Counted from the first letter of the stretch, positions 1 through 6,785 are shown. The stretch: DNA of 7,627 nt from Allorhizocola sp044869915 (GCA_044869915.1 JBIOYB010000414.1:1-7627); one strand, 5' to 3'. Translations and numbers: made by a program. The notes: generated by a model not told the origin, from the letters alone.

Positions 1-1
1 G

Positions 2-1233
2 CTAAAGCTCTTCCCGCAGAGCCGATAGCAGGGCGTCCACATCGGACTCGGTAGTGCCCAGTCCGATGCTCGCGCGCAACGCGGTCGCGGGCACGCCGCC
101 CCAGCCGGCGCGCACGCTCGCCTCGCCCAACAGCCGGCGCGCCAACGGGTGCGCGCAGAAGAGCCCATCGCGGACGCCGATGTTGTGCTTGCGGGCCAGG
201 GTCTGCGCGATCTGGCCGGAGTCGCGCCCGCGCACGGCGAACGAGACGATGCCCACGCGGGGTGCGCCTTCCTCAAACGTGCGCAGCTCCTCCACGGCGT
301 CCAATGTGGATAGACCTTTTCTCAAGCGCGCCAATAGTTGCTGCTCGCGCCGGTGAAGCCGGGCAGGATCCAGGATCGCGCACACCGCCGCGAGCGCGAC
401 CGCGCCGAGCAGGTTGGGCGTGCCCGCCTCGTGCCGGCCGGGCCCGTGGTCCAGTGGATGTCGTGCGTCGCGTCGCCCACCCGGGCCGTCGCACCGCCGC
501 CCTTCGTCAGCGGGATGGCGTCGTCGAGCCAGTCGGCGCGCCCCGCGAGCACACCGATCCCAAACGGCGCGTAAAGCTTGTGCCCCGACAGCGCCAGATA
601 ATCGATGTGCTCCAACGAAACCGGGACGTGCGGGGCCAGCTGAGCCGCGTCGACCGCGATGCGAGCTCGAAAACGGTGCGCGATGTCGGCCAGCTCGCGG
701 ACCGGCCACAGCTCACCGGTCACGTTGCTCGCGCCCGTCACCGACACGAGCACTGGACAGTCGCCCTGCCGCCGGATCTCCGCCAGCGCCAAGGCCAGCG
801 AGCGCACGGCCTCGGCGCGCGACGCGGGCACCGGCAGGCGCACCGGATTGGGCCAGGGCAACAGGTTGGCGTGGTGCTCACTGGCGAACGTCACCACCGT
901 CGTGCCCCTGGGCAACGCGTGCGCCAGCAGGTTCAGCGAATCGGTGGTGTTGCGGGTGAACACGACGTGATCATCGGGGCGCGCGCCCACGAAATCGCCG
1001 ACCGTCTGGCGGGCCCGCTCGTACTCCAAAGTGCATCGCTGCGACAGCGCACCCGCGCCCCGATGCACCGAGCCATACCAGGGCAGCAGTTCGTTGACCG
1101 CGTCGGCGGCGGCCTTGAGGCACGGCGCGGTCGCGGCATAATCCAGATTTATGTGGCCTGGCACGCCCAGCACAGTCAGATCACTTGGCGGCAGTGCCGC
1201 AGGGATACACGGGGATTCGACGACGACAGACAT
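2..1233 (-). pseudogene. Class V aminotransferase / cysteine desulfurase-like PLP enzyme, frameshifted
   Basis: This is a fold-type I PLP enzyme of the class V aminotransferase / SufS-like cysteine desulfurase family; such enzymes remove sulfur from cysteine or carry out related chemistry in the cytosol. From the ATG at 1233 the first frame gives 266 residues: the LDYAATAP substrate segment (30-37), the SEHH motif (119-122), VDAAQ with Asp195 and Gln198, and the PLP lysine Lys219 in SGHKLYAPFG. The reading then moves by one base near 437. The second frame resumes at RHEAGTPN and runs 144 residues, with GLFCAHPL carrying the candidate sulfur-acceptor cysteine, to the TAG at 2-4. The two halves join into one protein of about 410 residues with every family motif intact, so a single lost base is the simplest explanation. 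A perfect GGAGGT lies 5 nt before the ATG, and a SAM-IV-type riboswitch precedes that. The exact substrate is not known. It may be a recent pseudogene or a sequencing error. Confidence 0.85.
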
Positions 1234-1251
1234 CAAGCACCTCCACGCTTG
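1234..1251 (-). promoter_or_regulatory. Ribosome binding site in the loop of a possible expression-platform hairpin
   Basis: On the minus strand CAAGC (1251-1247) can pair with GCTTG (1238-1234), leaving an 8-nt loop GTGGAGGT that holds the Shine-Dalgarno sequence GGAGGT (1244-1239), 5 nt before the ATG at 1233. The first base of this stem is shared with the last base of the riboswitch 3' hairpin. The CTCC of that hairpin, and the CCTCC inside the aptamer, could also pair with the Shine-Dalgarno. The site fixes the start codon. Its role as a SAM-dependent translation switch is inferred. Confidence 0.5.
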
Positions 1252-1345
1252 CTCTCCGGAGCCTGGTCTTCACCCGGGGCACCCCGCCGTGGCAGGAGGG
1301 TTGCCGGCTAGCAAGCCGGGGCTTATCGCTAACACTCGTGACCTG
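1251..1345 (-). ncRNA. SAM-IV-type S-adenosylmethionine riboswitch
   Basis: Read on the minus strand, the leader of the aminotransferase gene matches the SAM-IV pattern as I remember it. It opens with GGTCACGAG (1343-1335), followed by a P2-like stem TAGC/GCTA enclosing an AAGCC-CC-GGCTT hairpin. Next come the S-box-family core GCCGGCAACCC, the segment GGCGGGGTGCCCCGGGTGA, and a closing GAAGACC (1271-1265) whose GACC pairs with the opening GGTC. A small 3' hairpin, GCTC-CGGA-GAGC (1262-1251), sits where the P5 element is expected. SAM-IV aptamers occur mainly in Actinomycetota upstream of sulfur-metabolism genes and turn expression off when SAM binds. The aptamer ends about 20 nt before the GGAGGT of the gene, so control of translation initiation is more likely than termination. 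No covariance search was possible here. Confidence 0.85.
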
Positions 1346-1346
1346 T

Positions 1347-1375
1347 CGGTGAGCATAGCTTCGGTAGGCTCACCG
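1347..1375. promoter_or_regulatory. Inverted repeat carrying divergent -10-like elements
   Basis: Perfect 8-bp arms, CGGTGAGC (1347-1354) and GCTCACCG (1368-1375), flank a 13-bp spacer, with two extra matching TA/TA pairs inside. Each strand reads TA(G/T)GCTCACCG outward. On the plus strand TAGGCT (1365-1370) lies 6 nt before the ATG at 1377. On the minus strand TATGCT (1357-1352) would start transcription near 1345, just before the riboswitch. No good -35 hexamer is visible for either direction. The element could be a two-way promoter, an operator for a dimeric regulator, or both. Confidence 0.5.
1365..1370 (+). promoter_or_regulatory. Predicted -10 element for leaderless prsW-like transcript
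   Basis: TAGGCT ends 6 nt before the ATG at 1377, the spacing that puts the transcription start on the start codon. There is no convincing Shine-Dalgarno, which supports a leaderless start. No matching -35 was found at 16-19 bp. Confidence 0.4.
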
Positions 1376-1376
1376 C

Positions 1377-2684
1377 ATGGCGTATCTCCCAGCACCTGAG
1401 ACCGGCATCTCACCCGTGCCCGCGCCCGCTCCCGCTCCCAAGCCGTGGCGGCGGTGGCTGTTGATGATCGGCGCGAGCGGGGTAGTGGGGCTCGCCGCCC
1501 TGGCCATGCTGATCATCCTGGGGTTCAACCTCAGCCCGCTGGGGCTGGGGGTCGGCCTCGCGGCGGCGATCCTGCCGGTGCCCGTGCTGATCGCCTGCTA
1601 TCTGTGGCTCGATCGATACGAGCCGGAGCCCACCCATTACCTGGTGTTTGTCTTCGGCTGGGGCGCGGCGGTCGCCACGCTGATCTCCTATCTTGTCAAC
1701 TCCAAGGTCGCCACCGATTGGCTCAACCTGCCGGAGGCGCTGGTCGGGGTGCTCGTCGCCCCGTTCATCGAGGAGCTGACCAAGGCGCTCGGCCCGCTGA
1801 TGATCCTGTGGTTCCGGCGCGACCGCATCTCCGGCATCACCGACGGGCTTGTCTACTGTGGACTGTCCGGGGTGGGCTTCGCGATGGTCGAAAACGTGCT
1901 TTACCTGGGTGGACACGGCTTCATGTCGGGCTACGAGCAGTACGGTCCGGCGTCGGGTGCGGCCCTGGTGTTCGGCATGTTCATCGCGCGCATCTTCATG
2001 TCGGGCTTCGCCCACCCGCTGTTCACGTCGATGACCGGCATCGGGATCGGCCTCGCGGCCCGCTCGCCGAGCATGGCCGTGCGGATCCTCGCGCCGGTGC
2101 CCGGGCTGATCCTCGCGATGATGTTGCACGGCGCGTGGAACCTCATGGCCATCCTGAGCGCCGAGGTCAGCCCATACATCTTCCTCTATGGCTACATCGC
2201 GGTCATGGTGCCGGTGTTCCTGATCGTGGTCGGGGTGGCGCTGTGGGTGCGCGCCCGCGAGGGACGCCTCGCGCTGACCGTCCTGCCGCCCTATGTGCAA
2301 GCCGGCTGGTTCACGCCGCCGGAGCTGCACTCACTGGGCACGCTGAGCCGTCGCCACGCCGCGCGGGTGTGGGCCAAGCGGGTCGCGGGCGACCCCGGGC
2401 GCAAGGCGATGCGCGACTTCCAGTTCGCGGCCACCAAACTGGCGCTCGTGCGCGACGACATCAACCGCGGGCTGCAGACCCACAAGAGCCACGACGAAGA
2501 GCTCGAATTGCTGCACCAGATGGCCCAGGCGCGGCAGGTCTACGCCGGTCGTGATCCGCAGATGCCAAAGACTGTCTGGGACGGGCATGCCTATGAGATC
2601 GTCTTTCCCGATAATGTGACGCGTCGGGTCGCCGCGCCCCCGGAGCCTGTCGTGCCGTTGCCGGTCGCCTCGTGGGGAGGATAG
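1377..2684 (+). CDS. PrsW-family intramembrane metalloprotease
   Basis: This 435-residue polytopic membrane protein matches the PrsW family, whose Bacillus member makes the first cut in an anti-sigma factor. The family motifs are present: EELTK (Glu132, Glu133, Lys136), FAMVENVLY with Glu172, a membrane histidine His213 in FAHPLF, and His251 in MLHGAWN. A proline/alanine-rich N-terminus (residues 6-22, written in imperfect GC-rich hexamer repeats) precedes about eight hydrophobic segments between residues 27 and 290. A charged tail of about 145 residues follows; its section near 311-366 (WFTPPELHSLGTLSRRHAAR and after) is typical of actinobacterial members and probably cytosolic. The ATG has no clear Shine-Dalgarno but sits 6 nt after TAGGCT, fitting a leaderless message. 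The AI-2E-like gene begins 5 nt after its stop. The substrate here is unknown; no sigma or anti-sigma gene is next to it. Confidence 0.9.
   Translation: MAYLPAPETGISPVPAPAPAPKPWRRWLLMIGASGVVGLAALAMLIILGFNLSPLGLGVGLAAAILPVPVLIACYLWLDRYEPEPTHYLVFVFGWGAAVATLISYLVNSKVATDWLNLPEALVGVLVAPFIEELTKALGPLMILWFRRDRISGITDGLVYCGLSGVGFAMVENVLYLGGHGFMSGYEQYGPASGAALVFGMFIARIFMSGFAHPLFTSMTGIGIGLAARSPSMAVRILAPVPGLILAMMLHGAWNLMAILSAEVSPYIFLYGYIAVMVPVFLIVVGVALWVRAREGRLALTVLPPYVQAGWFTPPELHSLGTLSRRHAARVWAKRVAGDPGRKAMRDFQFAATKLALVRDDINRGLQTHKSHDEELELLHQMAQARQVYAGRDPQMPKTVWDGHAYEIVFPDNVTRRVAAPPEPVVPLPVASWGG
2674..2681 (+). promoter_or_regulatory. Shine-Dalgarno of the AI-2E-like gene
   Basis: GGGGAGGA lies within the last codons of the prsW-like gene, 8 nt before the ATG at 2690. 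It decides between that ATG and the in-frame GTG at 2672, and is the strongest ribosome binding site in the plus-strand cluster. Confidence 0.7.
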
Positions 2685-2689
2685 TGCCA

Positions 2690-3961
2690 ATGGGTCGGTT
2701 CGATCAGATCAGGGCCAACATCCGCCGGGCATACGACGCGGGCCGGGCCAGCGTGCGGGCGGCCCGCGAGGAGGAGGACCGGCTGCGCAACGGCGAGCCC
2801 GATCCGCCGCCGCCCGTGGAGCCCGAGCCGGAGGTGACGCACAGCTCGACCAGTAGTCGCGACGATTTGCTTGTGCCGCAAGGGCTTCGGGTGGGCGCCG
2901 CGTGGGCATGGCGGATGATCATGATCGGTGCGGCGCTGTTCGGCCTGCTCTGGCTGATCACCAAGCTGACCATCGTCGTCATCCCGCTGATCATCGCGTT
3001 GCTGCTCGCCGCGCTGCTCGGGCCGGCCGTGAGCCGGATGCGCCGGATGGGCGTGCACCGTTCGCTGGCCACCACGATCGCCGTGGTCGGCGGGCTGGCC
3101 GCGGTCGTCGCCACGTTCACGCTCGTGATCAGGGAGTTCGTCGACGGCCTCGAGGACCTGACGGCCCGCGCCCGGGAGGGTCTCGACAAGATCGAGCTTT
3201 ACCTCAAGGAGGGCCCGCTGCAGCTGACCGACCTGCAGCTGACCAACCTGATCAACCAGATCCGTGAGATCGTCACCAGCAACCAGGACCAGCTCACCGA
3301 GCTCGGCCTCACCACCGCCACCACGGCCGTGGAGATCGTCAGCGGGACGTTCCTGGTGCTCTTCGCCCTGTTCTTCTTCCTGCGCGACGGTCGTCAGATC
3401 TGGAGATTTTCCATTAATTTGGTACCGGCGGCAGCCCGCGAAAACGTCGACCAGGCAGGGTTGGCCGCCTGGCGGACGCTCGTTTCCTACGTGCGCGCGA
3501 CGGTGCTCGTGGCCTTCATCGACGCCGTGGGCATCGGCATCGCCCTGGCGGTCCTGCGCGTGCCGCTCGCCCTGCCGCTCGCCGCGCTCGTGTTCCTGAT
3601 GGCGTTCATCCCCATCATCGGCGCCACCCTGTCGGGCGCGGTCGCCGTGCTCGTGGCGCTGGTGACCAACGGGCCCATCACCGCCCTCGTCGTGCTCGGC
3701 GCGGTCATCGCCGTCCAGCAGATCGAGGGGCACCTGCTGCAGCCGCTCATCATGGGCCGAGCCGTCGCCATCCACCCGCTTGCCGTGATCGTGGCCATCG
3801 CGGGCGGCTTGATCCTGGGCGGGATCATCGGCGCGCTCATCGCCGTGCCGATCGTCGCGGTGCTCAACACCGGCATCCGCCGGCTCAACAATCCCGCCTC
3901 GCCCGCGGGCACGGAGCAGGCGGTCGTGGTGAAAAGTCCCGAAGCGAAAGAGTTACCCTGA
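2690..3961 (+). CDS. AI-2E family transporter-like membrane protein
   Basis: This 423-residue protein belongs to the AI-2E transporter family (PF01594, formerly UPF0118). Some members export autoinducer-2 and others act as ion antiporters, so the substrate cannot be named. A charged, proline-rich cytosolic N-terminus (1-65) precedes paired membrane segments near 72-112 and 125-147. A hydrophilic region of about 65 residues follows, then FFFLRDG (228-234) at the end of a membrane helix. The C-terminal block contains FLMAFIPIIGATLSG (302-316) and the family signature QQIEGHLLQPLIMGRAVAIHP (343-363). The start is the ATG with GGGGAGGA (2674-2681) 8 nt upstream; that site overlaps the end of the prsW-like gene, so the two are probably translated together. 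An upstream in-frame GTG at 2672 lies within that Shine-Dalgarno region and is unlikely. Codons 239-245 form an unusual run rich in A/T. Confidence 0.9.
   Translation: MGRFDQIRANIRRAYDAGRASVRAAREEEDRLRNGEPDPPPPVEPEPEVTHSSTSSRDDLLVPQGLRVGAAWAWRMIMIGAALFGLLWLITKLTIVVIPLIIALLLAALLGPAVSRMRRMGVHRSLATTIAVVGGLAAVVATFTLVIREFVDGLEDLTARAREGLDKIELYLKEGPLQLTDLQLTNLINQIREIVTSNQDQLTELGLTTATTAVEIVSGTFLVLFALFFFLRDGRQIWRFSINLVPAAARENVDQAGLAAWRTLVSYVRATVLVAFIDAVGIGIALAVLRVPLALPLAALVFLMAFIPIIGATLSGAVAVLVALVTNGPITALVVLGAVIAVQQIEGHLLQPLIMGRAVAIHPLAVIVAIAGGLILGGIIGALIAVPIVAVLNTGIRRLNNPASPAGTEQAVVVKSPEAKELP
3954..3959 (+). promoter_or_regulatory. Possible -10 element for a leaderless GroES-like transcript
   Basis: TACCCT inside the last codons of the AI-2E-like gene ends 7 nt before the GTG at 3967. 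A weak -35-like GTGAAA lies at 3929-3934 (19-bp spacing). The GTG has no good Shine-Dalgarno, so a separate leaderless message or coupling to the upstream gene are both possible. Confidence 0.25.
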
Positions 3962-3966
3962 CCGGC

Positions 3967-4299
3967 GTGACGACCAACTCCGAGCCGGGCCTGCCCATCC
4001 GACTGCTGCACGATCGCGTGCTGGTGCGCACCGAAAGCAGCGAGGGCGAGCGGCGATCATCGGCGGGCCTGGTCATTCCCGCGACCGCCTCCATGGGGAC
4101 CCGCCTGAGCTGGGCGACGGCGGTCGGGGTCGGCCCGCACGTGCGCTCCATCCAGACCGGCGACCGGGTCCTGTTCGACCCGGAGGACCGCTCGGAGGTC
4201 GAGCTGCACGGCGAGTCCTTCGTGCTGCTGCGCGAGCGCGACGTGCACGCCGTGGCAGCCTCGCGGGTCGAAGACAACGCGACAGGGCTTTACCTCTAG
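3967..4299 (+). CDS. GroES-like (Cpn10 family) small protein
   Basis: A 110-residue protein of the Cpn10/GroES fold, whose best-known members cap the GroEL folding chamber. PIRLLHDRVLVR (10-21) matches the first GroES strand, and SSAGLVIPATA (31-41) resembles the GroEL-binding mobile loop (GGIVLP-type). GDRVLFDPEDRSEVELHGESFVLLRERDVHAV (65-96) matches the C-terminal half. It differs from canonical GroES by a longer start, many arginines in the loop approach, and a C-terminal TGLYL tail. I recall this form as a separate actinobacterial group in addition to the groES of the groESL operon. No groEL gene is adjacent. The GTG start lies 5 nt after the stop of the AI-2E-like gene. Whether it works with GroEL is unknown. 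Confidence 0.85.
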   Translation: MTTNSEPGLPIRLLHDRVLVRTESSEGERRSSAGLVIPATASMGTRLSWATAVGVGPHVRSIQTGDRVLFDPEDRSEVELHGESFVLLRERDVHAVAASRVEDNATGLYL

Positions 4300-4356
4300 C
4301 TGGTGAGGCCGGGTCAGGCTGTCCGGTCTCGCTGCCGCGTCCGGTGGCTTGGAGCG
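4300..4356. other. Short convergent intergenic gap
   Basis: These 57 nt separate the ends of the GroES-like (plus) and VOC (minus) genes. I see only weak GC-rich self-complementarity (CCGG twice, 10 nt apart) and no T-tract, so no terminator can be called for either gene. Confidence 0.4.
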
Positions 4357-4743
4357 CTACAGCGGGGGCAGCTCGCGGCGCAGCAGGCAGAAGACGTTGC
4401 CCTCAGGATCGGCGAGCACGTGCCACGACTCCTGGCCGGTCTGGCCGACGTCGGCCGGGCGGGCGCCGAGGGCGAGGAGGCGTTGCAGCTCGGTCTCCTG
4501 GTCGCAGCCGACGGGATTAAGGTCGATGTGCAGGTGTGGCTGCGGCTCCGGCAGGTTGTCGCTGAGGCTGAAGAGGATTGTCGGCTGCGGCCCGCCAAAC
4601 CCGGCGACCGGGCCGATCTCCACCATGTCGGCGCTCTCGTCGAGCACCACGAAGTCGAGCACGGCACACCAGAACCGCGCCAGCCCATGCGGGTCACGGC
4701 TTTCGAGAACCAGCTCGCCGATCCGACTGGCCAACTCGCTCAC
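4357..4743 (-). CDS. VOC family (glyoxalase-fold) protein
   Basis: This 128-residue protein has the paired beta-alpha-beta-beta-beta layout of the vicinal oxygen chelate superfamily, closest to the actinobacterial Glyoxalase_6 type. The first module holds LVLESRDPHGLARFWCAVLDF (11-31). The second holds HLHIDLNPVG (70-79), a helix ELQRLLALGARPADVGQ (85-101) and WHVLADPEGNVFCLL (107-121). Members include metal-dependent lyases, dioxygenases and antibiotic-binding proteins, so the substrate is open; possible metal ligands are His70/His72 and Glu114. The GTG at 4743 is chosen because the first conserved strand begins at residue 8. There is only a purine-rich AAAAGGG directly before it. It lies downstream of the helicase on the same strand, with a 119-nt gap that contains a hairpin, so it may have its own promoter. 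Confidence 0.85.
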   Translation of the reverse strand: MSELASRIGELVLESRDPHGLARFWCAVLDFVVLDESADMVEIGPVAGFGGPQPTILFSLSDNLPEPQPHLHIDLNPVGCDQETELQRLLALGARPADVGQTGQESWHVLADPEGNVFCLLRRELPPL

Positions 4744-4800
4744 CCCTTTTACATCGTGGACGTCGCGGCCGTTTCAGGTTGGCCCGCTTGGCTTTCACTC

Positions 4801-4820
4801 CGGTCCCGCCCGGTCCCGCC
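4801..4820. repeat. 10-bp perfect tandem duplication
   Basis: CGGTCCCGCC occurs twice in direct succession, with a degenerate third copy (TGGGTCCTGT) following. It lies in the spacer between the helicase and VOC genes and its second copy forms part of the adjacent hairpin. It looks like slippage-type duplication; no function is evident. Confidence 0.7.
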
Positions 4821-4839
4821 TGGGTCCTGTCCAGGTGGG
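4815..4839 (-). terminator. Possible terminator hairpin after the helicase gene
   Basis: CCCGCCTGG (4815-4823) pairs with CCAGGTGGG (4831-4839) around a 7-nt loop. As plus-strand RNA it is 9 bp with one G-U. In the minus-strand transcript the same position is an A-C mismatch, leaving 8 of 9 pairs. It lies 24 nt after the helicase stop. There is no U-tract, as is common for actinobacterial hairpin terminators, so termination is only a suggestion. Confidence 0.35.
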
Positions 4840-4862
4840 CCTAGGCGAGGTCTATCTCGGGC

Positions 4863-6785
4863 TCAGGTGGCGGCCAGGCGTTTGAGGGCACCCAGGACGA
4901 CTTCAGGTTTTGTGGTGTACCAAAAAGGCGGGAGGGTGTTGCGCATGAAGGCGCCGTAGCTGCGGGCGCTCTCCAGGCGCGAGTCGAGGATCGCGACCAC
5001 GCCACGGTCGTGAGTGGACCGGATGAGCCGGCCCACGCCCTGGGCCAAGCGGATGGCGGCGATCGGCACGCTGACGGCGGCGAAGCCCGAACCGCCCGCG
5101 GCGTCGACGGCTGCGGCGCGGGCCGCGGCCAAGGGCTCGTCGGGGCGCGGGAACGGCAGCCGGTCGATGACGACCAGCTGGCAGGCGTCACCCGGCACGT
5201 CGACGCCCTGCCACAGCGACATGACGCCGAACAGCGAACTGCTGCGCTCCTCGCGGAAGCGGCGCACCAGGATGGGCAGCGACTCGTCGCCCTGCAGCAG
5301 CACGGTCAGGTCGGTCTTGGCGCGCACCAGCTCGGCGGCCTGCTGGGCCGCCCGGCGCGAGGAGAACAGCCCAAGTGTGCGCCCGCCCAGCGCGGTGACG
5401 AGCCGCAGCAGCTCCTCGCCGGCCGCGTCCGACAGGCCGGAGGCGGTCGGCCGGGGCAGGTGGGACGCGACATAGAGGATGCCCTGTTTGGGGTAGTCGA
5501 ACGGGGAGCCGACGTCGAGCGTGCGATAGCCGGTGGGCTGGCCGAGGGCCTTGGCGACGGTCTCGAACTTGCCGCCCAGCGCGAGCGTCGCCGAGGTGGC
5601 CACGACCGTGCGCCCGTCATAGAGGTGCTCGTTGAGCAGGCCCGAGACCGACAGCGGGGCGACGACGAGGGCCCGGCGGGGCTCGTGCTCCACCCAGGCG
5701 ACGTCGTGGTCGGAATTGTCCAGCAGGCGCTGCGCGGTGGTCGACACGTCGGACAGCAGGGACTTGGCCAGCTGCTTGCGCACCGGATCGGCGTCGTCGA
5801 GCTTGACGTCGCCCACGTCGTTGAGCGCGGCCCGCGTGGCGGAGTCGAGCAGCACACACGCCTCGTGCAGCGGCGGCGGCAGGCCCGCGGTCAGCCGCCC
5901 GGGCGGCACCTCGGCCAGCCCGACCGTGAGCGCGTCGGCCGCCTCCAGCAGCCCCTGATAGTGCTCGCCCTCGACGAACGAGCGCGCCGCCCGGGCCGTG
6001 CTGTCGACCCCGGCCGAGGTGAGCTCGGCCTGCGCCGCGCTGGACACGCGGTCGGCCAGCTCGTGCGCCTCATCGACGATCAACAGCTTGTGCTGCGGCA
6101 CGATGTGGCGCCCGGCGAGCATGTCGTAGGACAGCAGGGAGTGGTTGGTGACCACGACGTCGACCTCGCGCGCCCGCGCCCGGGACAGCTCGGCGAAGCA
6201 CTCGGTGCCATAGGGGCACTTGGTCGCGCCCACGCACTCGCGCGCGGGCGTGGACACCGCCCGCCACGCCGTGTCATCGACGCCCGGGTCGAGCTCGTCG
6301 CGGTCGCCGGTCTCGCTGGACAGGGCCCAGTCGCGGATGCGCACGATCTGCTTGCCGAGCCGGCCCGCCTCGCCCAGCCACCTCGTCTTCTCGAACAGCG
6401 CGTCCTGCCCGGCGCCCTCCTCCTCATCGGCGTGCTCCAATTTGGCCAGACACACGTAGTGGTGCCGGCCCTTGAGCAGAGCAAACGTGGGCTCGCGGCC
6501 GAGGATCGGCGCCACGGCCTCGCTCAGCCGGGGCAGATCGTGATCGACCAGCTGGGACTGAAGTGCCAATGTCGCTGTCGAGATGACGACGGGCCCGTCC
6601 ACCGTGAGAGCCGGCGCGAGGTAGGCCAGGGACTTGCCCGTCCCCGTGCCGGCCTGGACAAGCAGGTGGGCGTTGTCACGCACGGCGTCGGCGATCGCGG
6701 CCGTCATGGCCTCCTGACCTGGGCGGGTGGCGCCACCCGGAACCGCTGCGACCGCGGCGGAGAGAAGCTCGGCTGGTTCCGGCAT
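4863..6785 (-). CDS. DinG/XPD-type ATP-dependent DNA helicase with Fe-S cluster
   Basis: A 640-residue superfamily 2 helicase of the DinG/YoaA group, related to eukaryotic XPD; these unwind DNA 5' to 3' and resolve D-loops, R-loops or blocked forks. Visible motifs: Walker A QAGTGTGKS (44-52), motif Ia ISTATLALQSQL (68-79), Walker B DEAH (238-241), motif III VATSATL (395-401), motif V with WQGVDVPG (525-532) and motif VI QGVGRLIRS (582-590). Four cysteines, Cys112, Cys184, Cys190 and Cys196, have the spacing of the 4Fe-4S domain in DinG, so the cluster is probably present. The length fits the short form without the N-terminal exonuclease domain seen in some Firmicutes DinG. The ATG at 6785 is preferred over the TTG at 6815 because TAGCGT lies 7 nt before it and no Shine-Dalgarno is seen. 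No LexA-type palindrome was found in the upstream gap, so SOS control is not supported. Confidence 0.92.
   Translation of the reverse strand: MPEPAELLSAAVAAVPGGATRPGQEAMTAAIADAVRDNAHLLVQAGTGTGKSLAYLAPALTVDGPVVISTATLALQSQLVDHDLPRLSEAVAPILGREPTFALLKGRHHYVCLAKLEHADEEEGAGQDALFEKTRWLGEAGRLGKQIVRIRDWALSSETGDRDELDPGVDDTAWRAVSTPARECVGATKCPYGTECFAELSRARAREVDVVVTNHSLLSYDMLAGRHIVPQHKLLIVDEAHELADRVSSAAQAELTSAGVDSTARAARSFVEGEHYQGLLEAADALTVGLAEVPPGRLTAGLPPPLHEACVLLDSATRAALNDVGDVKLDDADPVRKQLAKSLLSDVSTTAQRLLDNSDHDVAWVEHEPRRALVVAPLSVSGLLNEHLYDGRTVVATSATLALGGKFETVAKALGQPTGYRTLDVGSPFDYPKQGILYVASHLPRPTASGLSDAAGEELLRLVTALGGRTLGLFSSRRAAQQAAELVRAKTDLTVLLQGDESLPILVRRFREERSSSLFGVMSLWQGVDVPGDACQLVVIDRLPFPRPDEPLAAARAAAVDAAGGSGFAAVSVPIAAIRLAQGVGRLIRSTHDRGVVAILDSRLESARSYGAFMRNTLPPFWYTTKPEVVLGALKRLAAT

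Noticed and set aside
262..1311. A 349-residue plus-strand open frame antisense to the aminotransferase gene
   Set aside because: Arginine-rich low-complexity text with no family motif; it is the shadow of the PLP enzyme and also runs through the riboswitch.
2672..2689. An upstream GTG start for the AI-2E-like gene
   Set aside because: It overlaps the GGGGAGGA site, which is correctly spaced for the ATG at 2690.
2591..3775. A 394-residue minus-strand open frame antisense to the AI-2E-like gene
   Set aside because: Extreme Asp/Arg/Gly/His/Gln composition caused by the opposing hydrophobic codons; no motif and no ribosome site.
4303..4959. A 218-residue plus-strand frame across the VOC gene and spacer
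   Set aside because: It is antisense to a clear VOC protein and crosses the hairpin and the helicase end; no recognisable domain.
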